NCBI GenBank assembly: GCA_010645155.1
Contig: JAAGOF010000257.1
Span: forward strand, 259,173-323,172
DNA: 64,000 nt
Direction: 5' to 3'
Origin: Tigriopus japonicus
Taxonomy: Eukaryota; Arthropoda; Copepoda; Harpacticoida; Harpacticidae
Notes under the pieces: generated by a model
What the model saw: only the letters and a program-made list of their open reading frames with translations
Databases searched by the model: none
What the model was told of the DNA's origin: nothing
Made by a program: the position numbers and the translations under genes
Shown here: positions 34,203 through 45,555 of the stretch, piece by piece
Layout of the letters: every line of letters begins with the position of its first letter
Numbering within the stretch: position 1 is the first letter of the stretch

Positions 34203-37200
34203 ATGGAGTGTCTGGGCCATATGAGGACATCATCCAGTCTACCTAGATTGGATGTGGGAAATCAAGCGAATCCGGGTTGCTTGACCGGATGTTTTCCATG
34301 GCAAGGTGGAGCCTGGACTGAAGGTGATCGAAGTCGAAATCGCCGGCCAATCACTGCCTTGGCCAGTCAAGGATTCTGGAACGGGATCTCGGACATCAAG
34401 GAAGTGTTCACTCCCAGTAATCCGTTACTCAATGCCAACAACGCCCAGTTTTATCTCCAAGAAACTGGGAACTCCGGTGTCCCAACCAGTGATCGAGAAC
34501 ATGGTGGGCGTGAAGATGAGGATCAATTCTTTGAGGATATTACCTTGTTGTATCGCAGACAAACGATGCTTTTTGAACGGTCTTGTGAGCAGCTTAAAGA
34601 TTTATATGAACTGGATCTATCCGGATCTTCCGGGTCCTCGGATGCGTCCTCGGTTAGTACGGGCACTCTTCGGAGTCGATCAGGTCGAACCCGTCGCATC
34701 TCAAAGAATATCACCCAACCCAATCCTTCGCCATTTGGCGAGATCGAGACTGAAGATGTGGAGGAGCTTTACATGGATTGTGTCTACTCGGTGCTCCATA
34801 TGATTGGTTGTGACGTTAACCAGGAGGATCAATGGAATCTGGTGGAACATTTGAGGAAGGCCTTTCATCTGGAACCCAAGCGTCATTTGGAGCTCTACGA
34901 GATTGTCTCGTGTCGGCCTCAGCCATCCGTCAAACTTCATCTGAGCGTGCTTGAAGCTCGCAACTTGGCCTCCAAGGACATATCCGGGGTTAATGACCCG
35001 TTCTGCACCTTTTACATCAAATCTAATCCCAGTGAGTGCTTCAATACGGGCTGTAAGGTGAAGACTTTGGAACCCAATTGGAACGAACATTTTGTGATCG
35101 AGATTCCGTCCGAGAAATTGTTCGGGAATGACATCTCGCATCGAGAGGATCTCGTGTTGCATGTGGACGTTTGGAATTTCCATCCCGACGAGAAATTCCG
35201 TGAGAAACTCAAGCGGATCAATGAGGTCCGAGATTCTCGAGGCTTTAGACAGTTCATTGTGGACACGGTGAACACGAAAAAAGGCCGACACATCAACCAC
35301 AAATTGATCGGAAGCGTCGAGATTCCCATTCATGGAATCCCAGCCAGTGGTTTTAAGAAATGGTGGCCTTTAGAGAAACTGACCTCTTCGGAATCAAGGG
35401 TAATACATTTAGAGAGAGAAACAAGAGTTGCAAAAAAACCTTTCAATAATATTCGCTGATTGTGCGGGAGAGAAAGGCAAAAACAGTGGACTTTCAAAAA
35501 TGATGGAAGATATCAGTCAATGGCGTATTCTCACGGTACATTTAGATTGTGGTAGGAGTTGACTCTCATGACAAGGCAAATAGATTACAAAAAGGAAATT
35601 AAGTTGGGCCCCAATCACACCAAACTTGCATTGTACAGTAATCTTAGGTCAAAATTTTGATTGTAACGAAAGACTTGAAGTATTTGTAAGAAATTGTGCC
35701 AATTTCATTATTATTATTTGAGGGGCACACTTTGAAATCCAATCATCTATCCACATACACATACATTTTTTCACCACGATAGTTTCAAGCTTTATGAATC
35801 ATGTAAGCAATGAGACCTCTATAAAGGCATCATCTTCACGCTATTTAACACTTCTTAAAACAGAAGAAATTGCAAGGCCAGAGCTTTTTTTCTGCAACAT
35901 TTGCCTCCTCCTCCTCCTCTTCTTCCTCTTCGTAGTAATGGATACGCCTATTTCTCTCATTCCAAGCCTTAATCTGTCCAAAGCGAAAGTTCTCACAAAC
36001 ACTGGCAAGTTTGCAATCGGTCTCAAGGACTGCACATTGAAAAATCGATCTACTTGTGCAACGCCGTTTTCCCTCGAGGTTTTGCGCTCAAGTTGTTAGG
36101 AATTTGGAATAATTCAAGACCCACGTCGTTTGGGAGATGTAACGCCACTTCCACTACTACAGTACTACACGATGGATGCATTAACTTGTGGTACAGGTTT
36201 ATGCAATATTCCCCTGTAGTAAAGAGCTCCCACAAGTATCCATGTAACAGGTGAAGCAAATGAACCGCTCGGAGAACCGAGTTAGATTAGAGTAATGAGT
36301 TCAAATCATGCTTGACTGACTCTCAATCTGTGATCTAGATCTCTCATTTCCTGGGCTTTGTGTTCGACCAGGTCTCGTCTTTAGGTAAATACAGACATTT
36401 AATACCTTTCCTTTCGAGGTTTTGAGCCAAATAGACAACATAATAAGAGATTGGTCTGGAATCTAATTTACTCTTGCATAACCATCTGCGAAGGGGGAAC
36501 GAAATATGCATGCTTGGCACTAAACGAATGAAAAACGGGAAAAGGATGAACGGGGACTCACAAAGTCTGTAGTACAGAATCGACAATGGAAGTGACGAGC
36601 AGCTTTTGGCCAAACTCATTTTCAAGATAAACAAGGTTGGCGATTCGTGCCATCCACAAAACATCAGCCAAAGCAAATATTGCTCAGATCTCACATGGCC
36701 TTTCATTGTCTACAACATGGTGTGGTACGAGAGATTAGATTTGAAGGGGAGATGCCATTGTACAAAGTACATACTAATACAGTGAGTCGCATCGCGTCAC
36801 TGCGGAAAAGAAAATGATGATGAAGATGATGCTCAAATGCATTTCTGACCTTCGAAGAAACCAACCAAACTCTGTCAAGTTTTTGAAACATTTCCCCCTC
36901 GTTCCATTTGTTCCAGAGCTCTTTGTCTTCCAATTCATCATCCGTCGCTTTGAGTGGAAAGAACCGAGGCGAGATCCATCTTCAAGTCCATCTCTCCACA
37001 TCGGACAAGCCCCATCAAGCCATTATCAACGAGCATCAAAGACTTCTACGGATATTACTCTCCCACGAACTTGTCAAACGGAATGCAGCCCCATATGCAT
37101 GGAAGGACTCTTTCGCCAAGGAGACCTTACAAATCCTGGCTCAACATGCAGTTCAAGGGAAAATGTCCCGAGATGAGACAGCTTTGATCCGATGGCTCGT

Positions 37201-40200
37201 GTATTGTCAGACTCATTTCATCCTCCCTTTGGACTACAGGGTGTTTACACCCATCTTGGAAAAGCTCCGCAAGTTTTTACAAGTGGGTGAGGTCGATCCC
37301 AAACTCTTGGCTGGGTTCCATGAACAAGCGGACACGTTCACGGCCCAATGTTTGGTGTTTATTCGAGACCATCGGAACCATTTGGGTGGGGGAAAATTTG
37401 CCAAATATCATGTTCAGCTGGATCATATTTTGAAGTGTCTACACGTGATTCATTGCCTGAGGTGGAGAACAAAGGGAGACATCGTACTTCGAGTCGAGGA
37501 GGCCTTGAGAACGAGCACCAACGAGTGGTTCCGATTCGTCGAGTCAAAAGTGGCGAAAAAACAACGAAACCAGGAAGCCACAATCCATGATCGTATGTCG
37601 AGGTTGACAAGATTGACCCATTTACTCATAGCCGATGTCAGAAGCAGCCAAAGAGATTACGGAGCATTATTCCACGAGTCATTGAGTATTCAGTATGCCG
37701 AGATTACTTTCCGAGGGCTGGAAGTACTCTTAAGCGCGAAGGCCAAGCCTTTGGTGGCTGAAGTATGCGACCTCTTGAAACCGTTGTCTTTTTCCGAAGA
37801 TTATGAACTGACTTCCGAGGATTTCGATTTTTCGCTTGGCACCTCTCTTTTCGAGTTGTATTTGGCCTTGCAACAATTCTATCAACAGGGCTCAGAAATA
37901 ATCAACGACCTCTTTGTTGTGAACAATGGTCCGAAGCAAGTGGGAACGGGGACTAATGACACCCAGTCTTACCCTGGAGGCCTGTCCCAATACCATAAAT
38001 GGTTCATCAGGGCAGTGGCCAAATGGTTGGACATTGCTCTTTTTAAGGCCATTAAGAGAATCTTGAAGGCTGTCGAGTTGGACAACCTTGGTCGTCCGGT
38101 TGATGAACTGGTCAAACACACCTCATCAGCCGTGGACATTAGGACCGTGCTTGGACAAATCAAGACCTTCTGGCACCAATTAAAGTGGCCAGACCCTGAG
38201 ACAGCGTATGTGTTCATTTCCCGTATCCTCGATGATGTGTGTCGTGCGGCCATTATCTACGCTGAGAAGATGTGTGTCAAAGTGGAGGGCAGAACCCACA
38301 ACACGGGGTCTACCGCCGCTTCAAATGAGATATATTTCTCTAAAGAAGCCTGTTATGCTGTCAATAATATTGAGTTCGTGCTTCAAGCAATCAATCCCCT
38401 TCTAGTGGAACTGGGGATGGGTGAAATTATTCAAAAGATCGAGGTCCTACATGGAGGCTTAGTAGCGGACGCGTGCAAGCGAACGGTCCGTACAATGGTG
38501 AAGAATGCAGTGGAAAACGTCGAGAACCAAATTCTACACGTAAGAGCCTTTTATTTTAGTAGATGAAGCCTCGTTAGTCATGTATGTATGTATGTATTGA
38601 TGAGCTAGGGAGTAAGTAAGAGTACCTCAAAGCCTTCATCCTTCTCCAATTTCAGGTGTTTGATCATCTTGGGGCTCGGATGACGCCTACCATCATTTCC
38701 CATTTGAATGAGAGTCTGACTTCGTTCAGTCAGGTCTCGAGCCCCAACCATCTCACCATCCTACAGTTTCTGGATGAAAATCTCATATTTCTGAAGGATG
38801 GCCTCGTTCTGGCCAACTTCGAGCGAGTGCTGCTCGTGATCTGGCTGTCCTCGGCCTCCACACTCACACATATCATGGAAGAAGCTATTAGACAGAAACG
38901 ATCGGTGCCATACTTCTCTTTCCTGTTCGACACTTTCCGAGTCTTGCTCAATTTCTTCTACGGGGATGCGTTGCCCAATGACCCAAGTCTCATTAAAATG
39001 GCCAAACTTCTCCGCATGTACGCCAGCGACGGGAAAACTTTGGTGCGCACGTACTACCAAGAAAGGTACATTGAGCAAACCGAACTCCCGCCCAATAGTT
39101 ACCCGTGTGGAAGCATCTCCATCAAGGCCGCTCTGTGGCAAGGCACACATTTAAGGGTCGAGGTTCTCAATGCTCGTCATTTGAAACCAGTGGAAGTGAT
39201 TGCTCGAGAATGCTCTGGGGGGTCGTCCAACTCATCGGGTCTCCAATCCAAAGATGATCTGTATGCCAATCGAAGGAAGAATCAACACCTCCACATGGGA
39301 CATGGATCAATATCCTCAGGTTGTTCCACATCCTCCTCCTCTTCAGTCAACATTTACTCAACTTTCCCTCGAAGACATACCACATTTTCCAACCGCCGCT
39401 CGATTCCTCAATTTTCCAAAGGCCAGACAAACGAAAACCAAAATACGAAATGGCCTTGGTCTGAGGACGTTCCAGGGCATATCACCCACTCTGACGAAGG
39501 GAATCGTGACGAGGATCCCCTTCAAATGCCCGTCTATCGGAACGTTCCTCAAAAAGCACGTATACTTACCTTACGTCGGATCAACGATCCTGTCGTCTCA
39601 TCCAATCTGGAAAACTTGGCTGCAGCCTCGGCGACCCCTGTCACGCATTTGCCTTCCAATGCGGTGATCTTCCAACGGCCCCGAGAGCAACCAGCCACTT
39701 TGGTTCGATCCCTCTCATCAGGAGTGACAGGATCGGTGCCCGAAGATGCAAAACTCGACTACCTCAAAACGAAGTTCGACTCCGTTCGCCTCTCCGTCCA
39801 GGGTGCCCATGTTATGATGCACAAAAACTTTGGCGCGAGCAGACAATGTAATCCTTATGTCACCCTCAAGTTGGTTCCCGATCCCCAATCCGAGCGCCTC
39901 AAAGTCAAGACTCGAGTTCAGGAGCGGACTTTATTCCCATTGTAAGTATATGAGTGCCTCAACTCACGAGAGAAGGCCGGTAGCATGACATGCCATAATT
40001 CTCCAATGTCAAGGCAAACCCGGCCCATAACTTTACAGGCCAAAGCGGCACATAAGATATTTCCCTTGACTTCTGGAGGACTTTGGTTGATCCTTAACAG
40101 AGTCTTTTCTTCAATTGAAAGTTCTCCCCCGACGAAGATGAAAAAAAAAGTTTTTCAATTCTTTATCGCGAGAAGCGTTCTGAGAAATTAAAGAGACCCT

Positions 40201-41032
40201 CGAGATCCCATACAAATACAAATCATTGTTAGTTTGTGACTGTTTTGACGTCGCCCGAGTAGGGGGGCGCTGTTGGAACGACATTGATCGTTACTGAAGG
40301 GAACCAAATCAGGAAATAATCCAATTTTGGTCTTATTTTCTGTCTGTGTTTGTTTAGATTCGATGAGACCTTTGATTTGGTTCTGACGGATGAGATTGAC
40401 GTCTCGACAACATTTCTCCATTTGACAATCAAGGATCGAGGCGTCATGGGTGAGGGGATTTTCCTGGGCGAAGCCTATTTGCCTCTGAAGGAAATTCAAC
40501 AATCCAATTTGGACATCCCTATTCAGGTAAGATGAGTCAGGGTAGCACAAACATATTTTGTGTTCGGAACATCTCTTGAAGAGAATATTCTGATGGAAAA
40601 AATATCTAGCCGGAAATAGGGAGCTGTCGGACTCGGATGATGATCTTAAGAACATCCCATTGTTCTTATCTTATTGACTCTGGTTTGCATTACACTCACT
40701 CCTTTTGGGCTTGCATTAGAAAAGAGATCCACCATAAAAGGGAGGGATTGGAGCATCATCACGAGTCAAGGCCACTCCAACCAAAGAGGTCTCAATAAGA
40801 CCTCTTGAATGCTTGTTAAACCCCCATTAAGGGAGGTTCCTTGTTGGAGGAAAAACATAATAACTCGCACTAGTCTCTTTCTGTTCCACAGGACCTGCCC
40901 CAAATCCAACTACCGCTAACAAGGCCACCACAAGCCAATCACGAGGAACTCCTGTTTGCCATACAAACACGGTGTGCAGATAGACCCACTCGAGATTTCT
41001 TGCGGAAGGAGCGACGAAAAATGCTGCTCTAA
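34203..41032 (+). CDS. UNC13D/BAIAP3: Munc13-4/BAIAP3-type vesicle priming protein
   Basis: Primes secretory vesicles or late endosomes for SNARE-dependent fusion. Exons 34203-35399, 36917-38539, 38656-39941, 40358-40526 and 40892-41032 join in frame (4416 nt, 1471 residues; all GT-AG). An in-frame stop at 34146 precedes the chosen ATG. N-terminus: Ser-rich patch near residues 139-165, then LYMDCVYSVLHMIGCD and a C2A domain at about 240-395 (KLHLSVLEARNLASKDISG, NDPFCTFY, LEPNWNEHF, FKKWWPLEKL). The MUN/MHD region spans about 430-1090, with LDWP-like LKWPDPETAYVF and FDHLGARMTPTIISHLNESL. A C2B domain at about 1092-1425 is split by a low-complexity insert of about 190 residues. The protein ends TRDFLRKERRKMLL. 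No C1 domain is present, as expected for this branch rather than neuronal Munc13-1. It is about 300-400 residues longer than the vertebrate proteins, largely because of the N-terminus and insert. It faces the CNG gene tail to tail. Extra upstream exons cannot be excluded. Confidence 0.92.
35400..36916 (+). other. Intron 1 of Munc13-4-like gene
   Basis: Donor GTAATA at 35400; acceptor chosen at 36915-36916 because CTCGTTCCATTTGTTCCAG is a strong site in the right phase. The frame stays open a few codons upstream of it, so the exact join rests on this signal. The intron contains a CTC/CTT pyrimidine tract at about 35903-35932. Confidence 0.7.
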
Positions 41033-41853
41033 TTTGGTGCTCCTTGTTCCCAGGGATGGGGTTTCCTTTAGACCCCTGATGAAGATAGGACACGCAAGGA
41101 GCTTGTGACAATATTCTAAACAGCTTTGAGAAGAGCCACACTAAAGTTTCCACACAAAGGATGATCCATAATGGAAAAGATATGAGTGACCACCAGAGTC
41201 ACAGATTTCGTTCGAGCTGACGGGGAAGAAAAACCAAGCACACGCATGTTTGGGGTCACACAATATGGATGTTATGATCCAAAACGGTCCTCCCTCTATC
41301 ACACAACGAAAATGAAGAATACCATTGATCCCAATTGCGTTCTGTCCCCTATTGTGACATCTCATCTCATGGATATCTTCTGATTGCCGCCTGTCTAAAC
41401 ATATCTGGTCGTTAAGCTCAAGTCTGTGCGTGATTGGTTCCCCAAAGTGCAGTACGTGGTATATCAGTGTATATTGTAAACTGGTTCGCAATAACGTTCT
41501 ATATGAACCACTCTGAGGAAGGAAAGCAAGAAGAGTTATGGTCAGACAAAGCAACATTATTTTGACAAAGTACAAAAAGCCAATAAAAGAAAGAACACAA
41601 CAACCAATGGGCATCCTTTTCCCTCATTTTGTTGCACAATGGAGTCTTCGTTCATTGTGGGGATCAATTGAGTCATTCTTCTCATAGCTCGACAATGTAG
41701 CAGAAGTCGTTTGCCGCTTATTAATCCTTTAATTACGAATGATGAGTAAATAACCTTGAAATCCTGATTAATTTTGGGATATCGGTGGAGTGCATGAGGA
41801 ATTTCGCTTTTATCGCTCCTTGGTTCAAACCATAGAACGATAAAAGGCCATTG
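41033..41853. other. Shared 3' flank of two convergent genes
   Basis: Holds the 3'UTRs of the plus-strand Munc13-4-like gene and the minus-strand CNG gene. A plus-strand AATAAA lies at 41582-41587 and could end the former. No clear canonical signal was spotted for the latter. Confidence 0.4.
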
Positions 41854-44800
41854 TCAGCATTTTGGCTCTCGCTTCATTTCATTTGCCCCTTTCACTAAAT
41901 CAATAGACTCTAAATCCAGCTTAGCTGACGCCATCAAATTTGTGGTGATGGTGCTGGTGGTGGTGGTAGTAGTAGTAGTAGTCGTTGGTTCCATGGATTG
42001 CACGGTTTGGAAGCTTCGGATGGAAATTTTATCCACTTCCTCAGAGCCCTTGGAATTTGTATCACGGTATGTTCGGCCCAGGCCTTCCTTGGGAGAGGGT
42101 CGTATGTGGTCGGGTTGATCCAAATTGATCCACACGGTTTTTGGCTTGCGCCCAACCAGGGTTTCTGAGGGTTCCAGATATGATGGATTCTCTGTGCCCA
42201 GCACTTCTGACAGAATGGATGAAAAGTTACGAGGGGTCATTTCTTCCCGCTGATCCAAAGACCACGATCTTACTCCGGGTTCCAACATGAGAGAGGCTTT
42301 ACCGTGAACACTGTTTCTCACAGGGCCCGGTTCTCCACCAAAGTCAACACTCACAGTTCGACTTCGAGAAGTACCTTGAGATGCTTTGGAGCCTCTTCGA
42401 AGAAGTGCCGATGCTAAAGAGGCCTCTGGAAGTGCTTTGAGAACCGTTCCAATGAGAGCGGGATCGCGTTTATTACCGGATTGAAGTGGGAAAATCACTT
42501 CGTCGTCCACCACGGCATTTTTCCGTCGAAGCGAGGCCTCCTCACGACGAATTCGTTGTTCATTCTCCTTCATTAGCTTTCTCGCTCTGGCATTTAGGAT
42601 TTGCTTCGCATCCGGATAGTCTTGAAGGACCGCTTCTAAGTCGGCTTTTTGGAGAACAAACAGATTTGAGAAGCCCACTGAGATCACATTGGCTGTTCTC
42701 TTATTCATTCCACCCACTCCGAGAAGGGCGATTTCCCCAAAGACCGAGCCTTCCCCTAAAGTACAGAGCACTCGACCATCGATTCCCCCAAGAACGTGGA
42801 CTTGGCCCGATTGAACGATGAACATCTCGGTGCCAATATCATCTTTCCGGCAGATGTGGTCCCCGGGTAGATATATGACTGGCCTCAACTTGATCACCAA
42901 GTCCTTGAGCAAACCGGGCTCACAGTTTCGAAAGAGTTTGACCTTCACCAAGGTGGGATAATGCACTCTCATTGCGATGTCTGTGCGCGTCTTAAGAGGC
43001 AGGAATTCCAGCACTTTGGCCTCATCAAAGCTCTTCTGAAGCTCCCATGTGTAATGCATCCACATTTTCACCCTTCCTTGCACCTCTTTGTTCACTTTGT
43101 TTCGATTCATGTAATCCACCACAGCATCCATTTGCTTCTGGAAACTGGAAGCACTCTTGCGTGCATTGCTCACAATATCTCGAATGTCTCCAATGAGAAT
43201 AGCAAAGACAAATACTCCCATCAGCCAAGAGGCTGTCATAAAGAGGATCTCGGAAATGTTAGTCGGCTTCTTGTTCTTTCCAATTGATGTGGCAGTTTTC
43301 GTGGCAAAGTAGAAGCATCGAATGTACGCACTGCCCTGACCATTGTACACGAAGGTGTTGCTCCCAATGCCTTCCCAATCCGAGATGGCATAGTAGGCAC
43401 AAGCATTGAGATGAATGAGATACAGCATGTAGTTGACAGTCTTGACGATGCGGAGGATGTAAGGCTTGGCCATGACTGCGTCCAGACGGTAGATGAACTC
43501 CCAGAAGGCAATTACCTTGATTAGCCGCGGGATCCGAACGATCGTATATTGAAGGCCTAGCCAAAGGTAAAGGATGTCGGTGGGCATTAATGCCAACAAA
43601 TCAAACCGAAAAGAGCCTTTAGTAACATAATGGATAGTGAGGCGCCGTCGGTCCTTCACCCAGAAACCATTCTCCATGTACAGTAAGCGGTGCTTATAGA
43701 CCAGGAGGTCCAAGAGGTAGACCAAATCACCACAATAGTCGCAAAACAGCCACATAAACAAATTATCCGAGGACTGGACGAAAGGGAAAAAGAACCTCAA
43801 CGGGATTACCCAAGCATTGTAAAGAAACACAACGGCTTGGAGGGCCAGCCAGAATATATTGATGTACCCACGTGGATCGATGAACTCAACTTTCTTCCTA
43901 AGCTTATGCCAAGACCACTCATCGTGCCATCCAAAGTCAACAGTGGACTTTGAAGCGTATAATGAGGCATTGAAGTCCTCATAGACCATACGCTGTAGTG
44001 CTATAGTTCTTAATCGACTCAAATCATTGTTGTCGTCCCTCAAAATATCTGCATCTTTCTTCGGTTTTCTCTCCACAAGATCAGGGTTGGAACCAGGGTG
44101 ACTTGAGATGCGATTATGATGGCTCTCTGGATCCTCATCGTCTTCAGAGGAATGGTCAGGAGTGGGTGGGAACTCCAATCGTCGTTTGACCAAAGTGGCT
44201 CGTCGGCGAAATTTCGAAACGATCCCGCGAATCTTCTCGCCCAAAGCTTGTTCTCTATCAGGAGCGAGAATGGAGGATAGATCACTCCTCATGGAAAGAT
44301 TGGACACCTGAGAGGTATCCGAGCACACACTCGGTCTCTGATTGGATTGAAGGTACCTTCGTCGAGATAAGACCGGTGACAAATTCTGAGCAAAGGGTTG
44401 AGGGTGACGTTGGCATACGGAAGAGGAAGTGGATGGTGATGGAGGCAAATGAGCAAGCATCAAGGACGGATGAAGTGAGAAAGGAGAGGAGATTTGTCCC
44501 GAGAAGTCACTCAAGGCATGGGAGTCTTCTAACAAAGAGAGTCCAGACTTATCACAATCAAACGACTCATCACTCACGTTGAAAATGAACGAAGGAGGTC
44601 TGTGGTTCTGTTGCCGTTGATAAGCAATCAGCTGCGGAGAGCAAACCAGGCCTTCATCGAGGCTCTGGAGAGTTGAGATTCGATCCAGATCTCTTATCAC
44701 AGATTTCTTGTTGAGAACAGAGGCACTTGGCAGTGTCACGGGTGCGGGAATGGGGCTATTGGAAGGGACTCGGGTGAGTGAGGGTCTTTGGTTCCAAGCT

Positions 44801-45555
44801 CGTTTGGTGGCACGAAGTTCCTTGGGAACCTCGTGGACCTCGACCTCGGCTCGAACATAGACAATATTGTCCGAGGGCACGGATTGTTCGTACAGGTTTT
44901 CATCCATATCTATGGACACGGACTTTAACGAGTCGTCCTCGTAATCATGCTGTGCCATCCAATTTTCTTCCACAAACAATTCCCCATTCACTTCCCCACC
45001 AGCACCATTTACGTCGGATCCATTGTTCATCTGAAGAGCGGCATTCTCCTCTTCAAGAAATGGAACTATCACGTCCACGTTGGAGCCCGATTTACTGGCC
45101 TCTTTGGATGAGGTTCGCTCACTCTCGGTAAAGTTCAGATTCCTGCCGTTGACTTCATTCAGCATCATGAACTCTGTACTTTCCACTCGATCAAAGCCAC
45201 GTTCCAATGGGAAGAACGTCTCGGAATTGATTTGTGATTCCTGGCCCAAAGTCCTGAGTCCTCCAGATGGAACCACCACACGGCTGCCGTAGTGAGAGTT
45301 GAGTTGGTGTTGTCCAGATCGATTGGACACAACAAGCTCATCGTCGTCGTGGGTGGTGTCCGTATGCAGGGCTATTATTCCCTGTCCTCTGTTTCCTGGC
45401 TTGGGTCCATTTTGTGTCCATTCCCGACTATTTGTCGCTATCTTTTTTGTCCTCCTCTTGCCAGCACTTCCTCCCTTGTGGGAAGTGGTGCCAACAAGAG
45501 TCAGGCCAATAGATTCTGTTGATTTTGTGGTCATTATATTCCACTCATGTCTCAT
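41854..45555 (-). CDS. Cyclic-nucleotide-gated channel, beta-type subunit
   Basis: A single uninterrupted frame of 1233 codons. Residues 1-530 are a long Ser-rich, charged cytosolic N-terminus without recognised domains. S1 begins near residue 562 (GYINIFWLALQAVVFLYNAW). S4 is YTIVRIPRLIKVIAFWEFIYR. The pore helix and filter near 750 read FATKTATSIGKNKKP, and S6 plus C-linker GVFVFAILIGDIRDIVSNAR. A cyclic-nucleotide-binding domain at about 870-970 contains YLPGDHICRKDDIGTEMFIV, FGEIALLGVGGMNKRTANV with the phosphate-binding Arg, and FSNLFVL. The filter lacks the Glu of alpha subunits, and RTANV..GFSNL is typical of CNGB/CNG-like subunits, so it is probably a modulatory partner in heteromers. 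The C-terminus has a Thr run (ten residues) from a coding ACn tract. Total absence of introns in 3.7 kb contrasts with its neighbours. The Met at 45555 is the first in frame; a second lies seven codons on. Confidence 0.92.
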   Translation of the reverse strand: MRHEWNIMTTKSTESIGLTLVGTTSHKGGSAGKRRTKKIATNSREWTQNGPKPGNRGQGIIALHTDTTHDDDELVVSNRSGQHQLNSHYGSRVVVPSGGLRTLGQESQINSETFFPLERGFDRVESTEFMMLNEVNGRNLNFTESERTSSKEASKSGSNVDVIVPFLEEENAALQMNNGSDVNGAGGEVNGELFVEENWMAQHDYEDDSLKSVSIDMDENLYEQSVPSDNIVYVRAEVEVHEVPKELRATKRAWNQRPSLTRVPSNSPIPAPVTLPSASVLNKKSVIRDLDRISTLQSLDEGLVCSPQLIAYQRQQNHRPPSFIFNVSDESFDCDKSGLSLLEDSHALSDFSGQISSPFSLHPSLMLAHLPPSPSTSSSVCQRHPQPFAQNLSPVLSRRRYLQSNQRPSVCSDTSQVSNLSMRSDLSSILAPDREQALGEKIRGIVSKFRRRATLVKRRLEFPPTPDHSSEDDEDPESHHNRISSHPGSNPDLVERKPKKDADILRDDNNDLSRLRTIALQRMVYEDFNASLYASKSTVDFGWHDEWSWHKLRKKVEFIDPRGYINIFWLALQAVVFLYNAWVIPLRFFFPFVQSSDNLFMWLFCDYCGDLVYLLDLLVYKHRLLYMENGFWVKDRRRLTIHYVTKGSFRFDLLALMPTDILYLWLGLQYTIVRIPRLIKVIAFWEFIYRLDAVMAKPYILRIVKTVNYMLYLIHLNACAYYAISDWEGIGSNTFVYNGQGSAYIRCFYFATKTATSIGKNKKPTNISEILFMTASWLMGVFVFAILIGDIRDIVSNARKSASSFQKQMDAVVDYMNRNKVNKEVQGRVKMWMHYTWELQKSFDEAKVLEFLPLKTRTDIAMRVHYPTLVKVKLFRNCEPGLLKDLVIKLRPVIYLPGDHICRKDDIGTEMFIVQSGQVHVLGGIDGRVLCTLGEGSVFGEIALLGVGGMNKRTANVISVGFSNLFVLQKADLEAVLQDYPDAKQILNARARKLMKENEQRIRREEASLRRKNAVVDDEVIFPLQSGNKRDPALIGTVLKALPEASLASALLRRGSKASQGTSRSRTVSVDFGGEPGPVRNSVHGKASLMLEPGVRSWSLDQREEMTPRNFSSILSEVLGTENPSYLEPSETLVGRKPKTVWINLDQPDHIRPSPKEGLGRTYRDTNSKGSEEVDKISIRSFQTVQSMEPTTTTTTTTTTSTITTNLMASAKLDLESIDLVKGANEMKREPKC
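41938..41985 (-). repeat. Coding trinucleotide repeat (poly-Thr)
   Basis: A run of ACT/ACC triplets (AGT/GGT on the plus strand) encodes the ten-Thr stretch in SMEPTTTT... near the C-terminus of the CNG protein. It is likely length-polymorphic. Confidence 0.85.

Noticed and set aside
34306..34803. 165-codon overlapping frame inside Munc13-4-like exon 1
   Set aside because: Out-of-frame shadow of the C2A-encoding exon.
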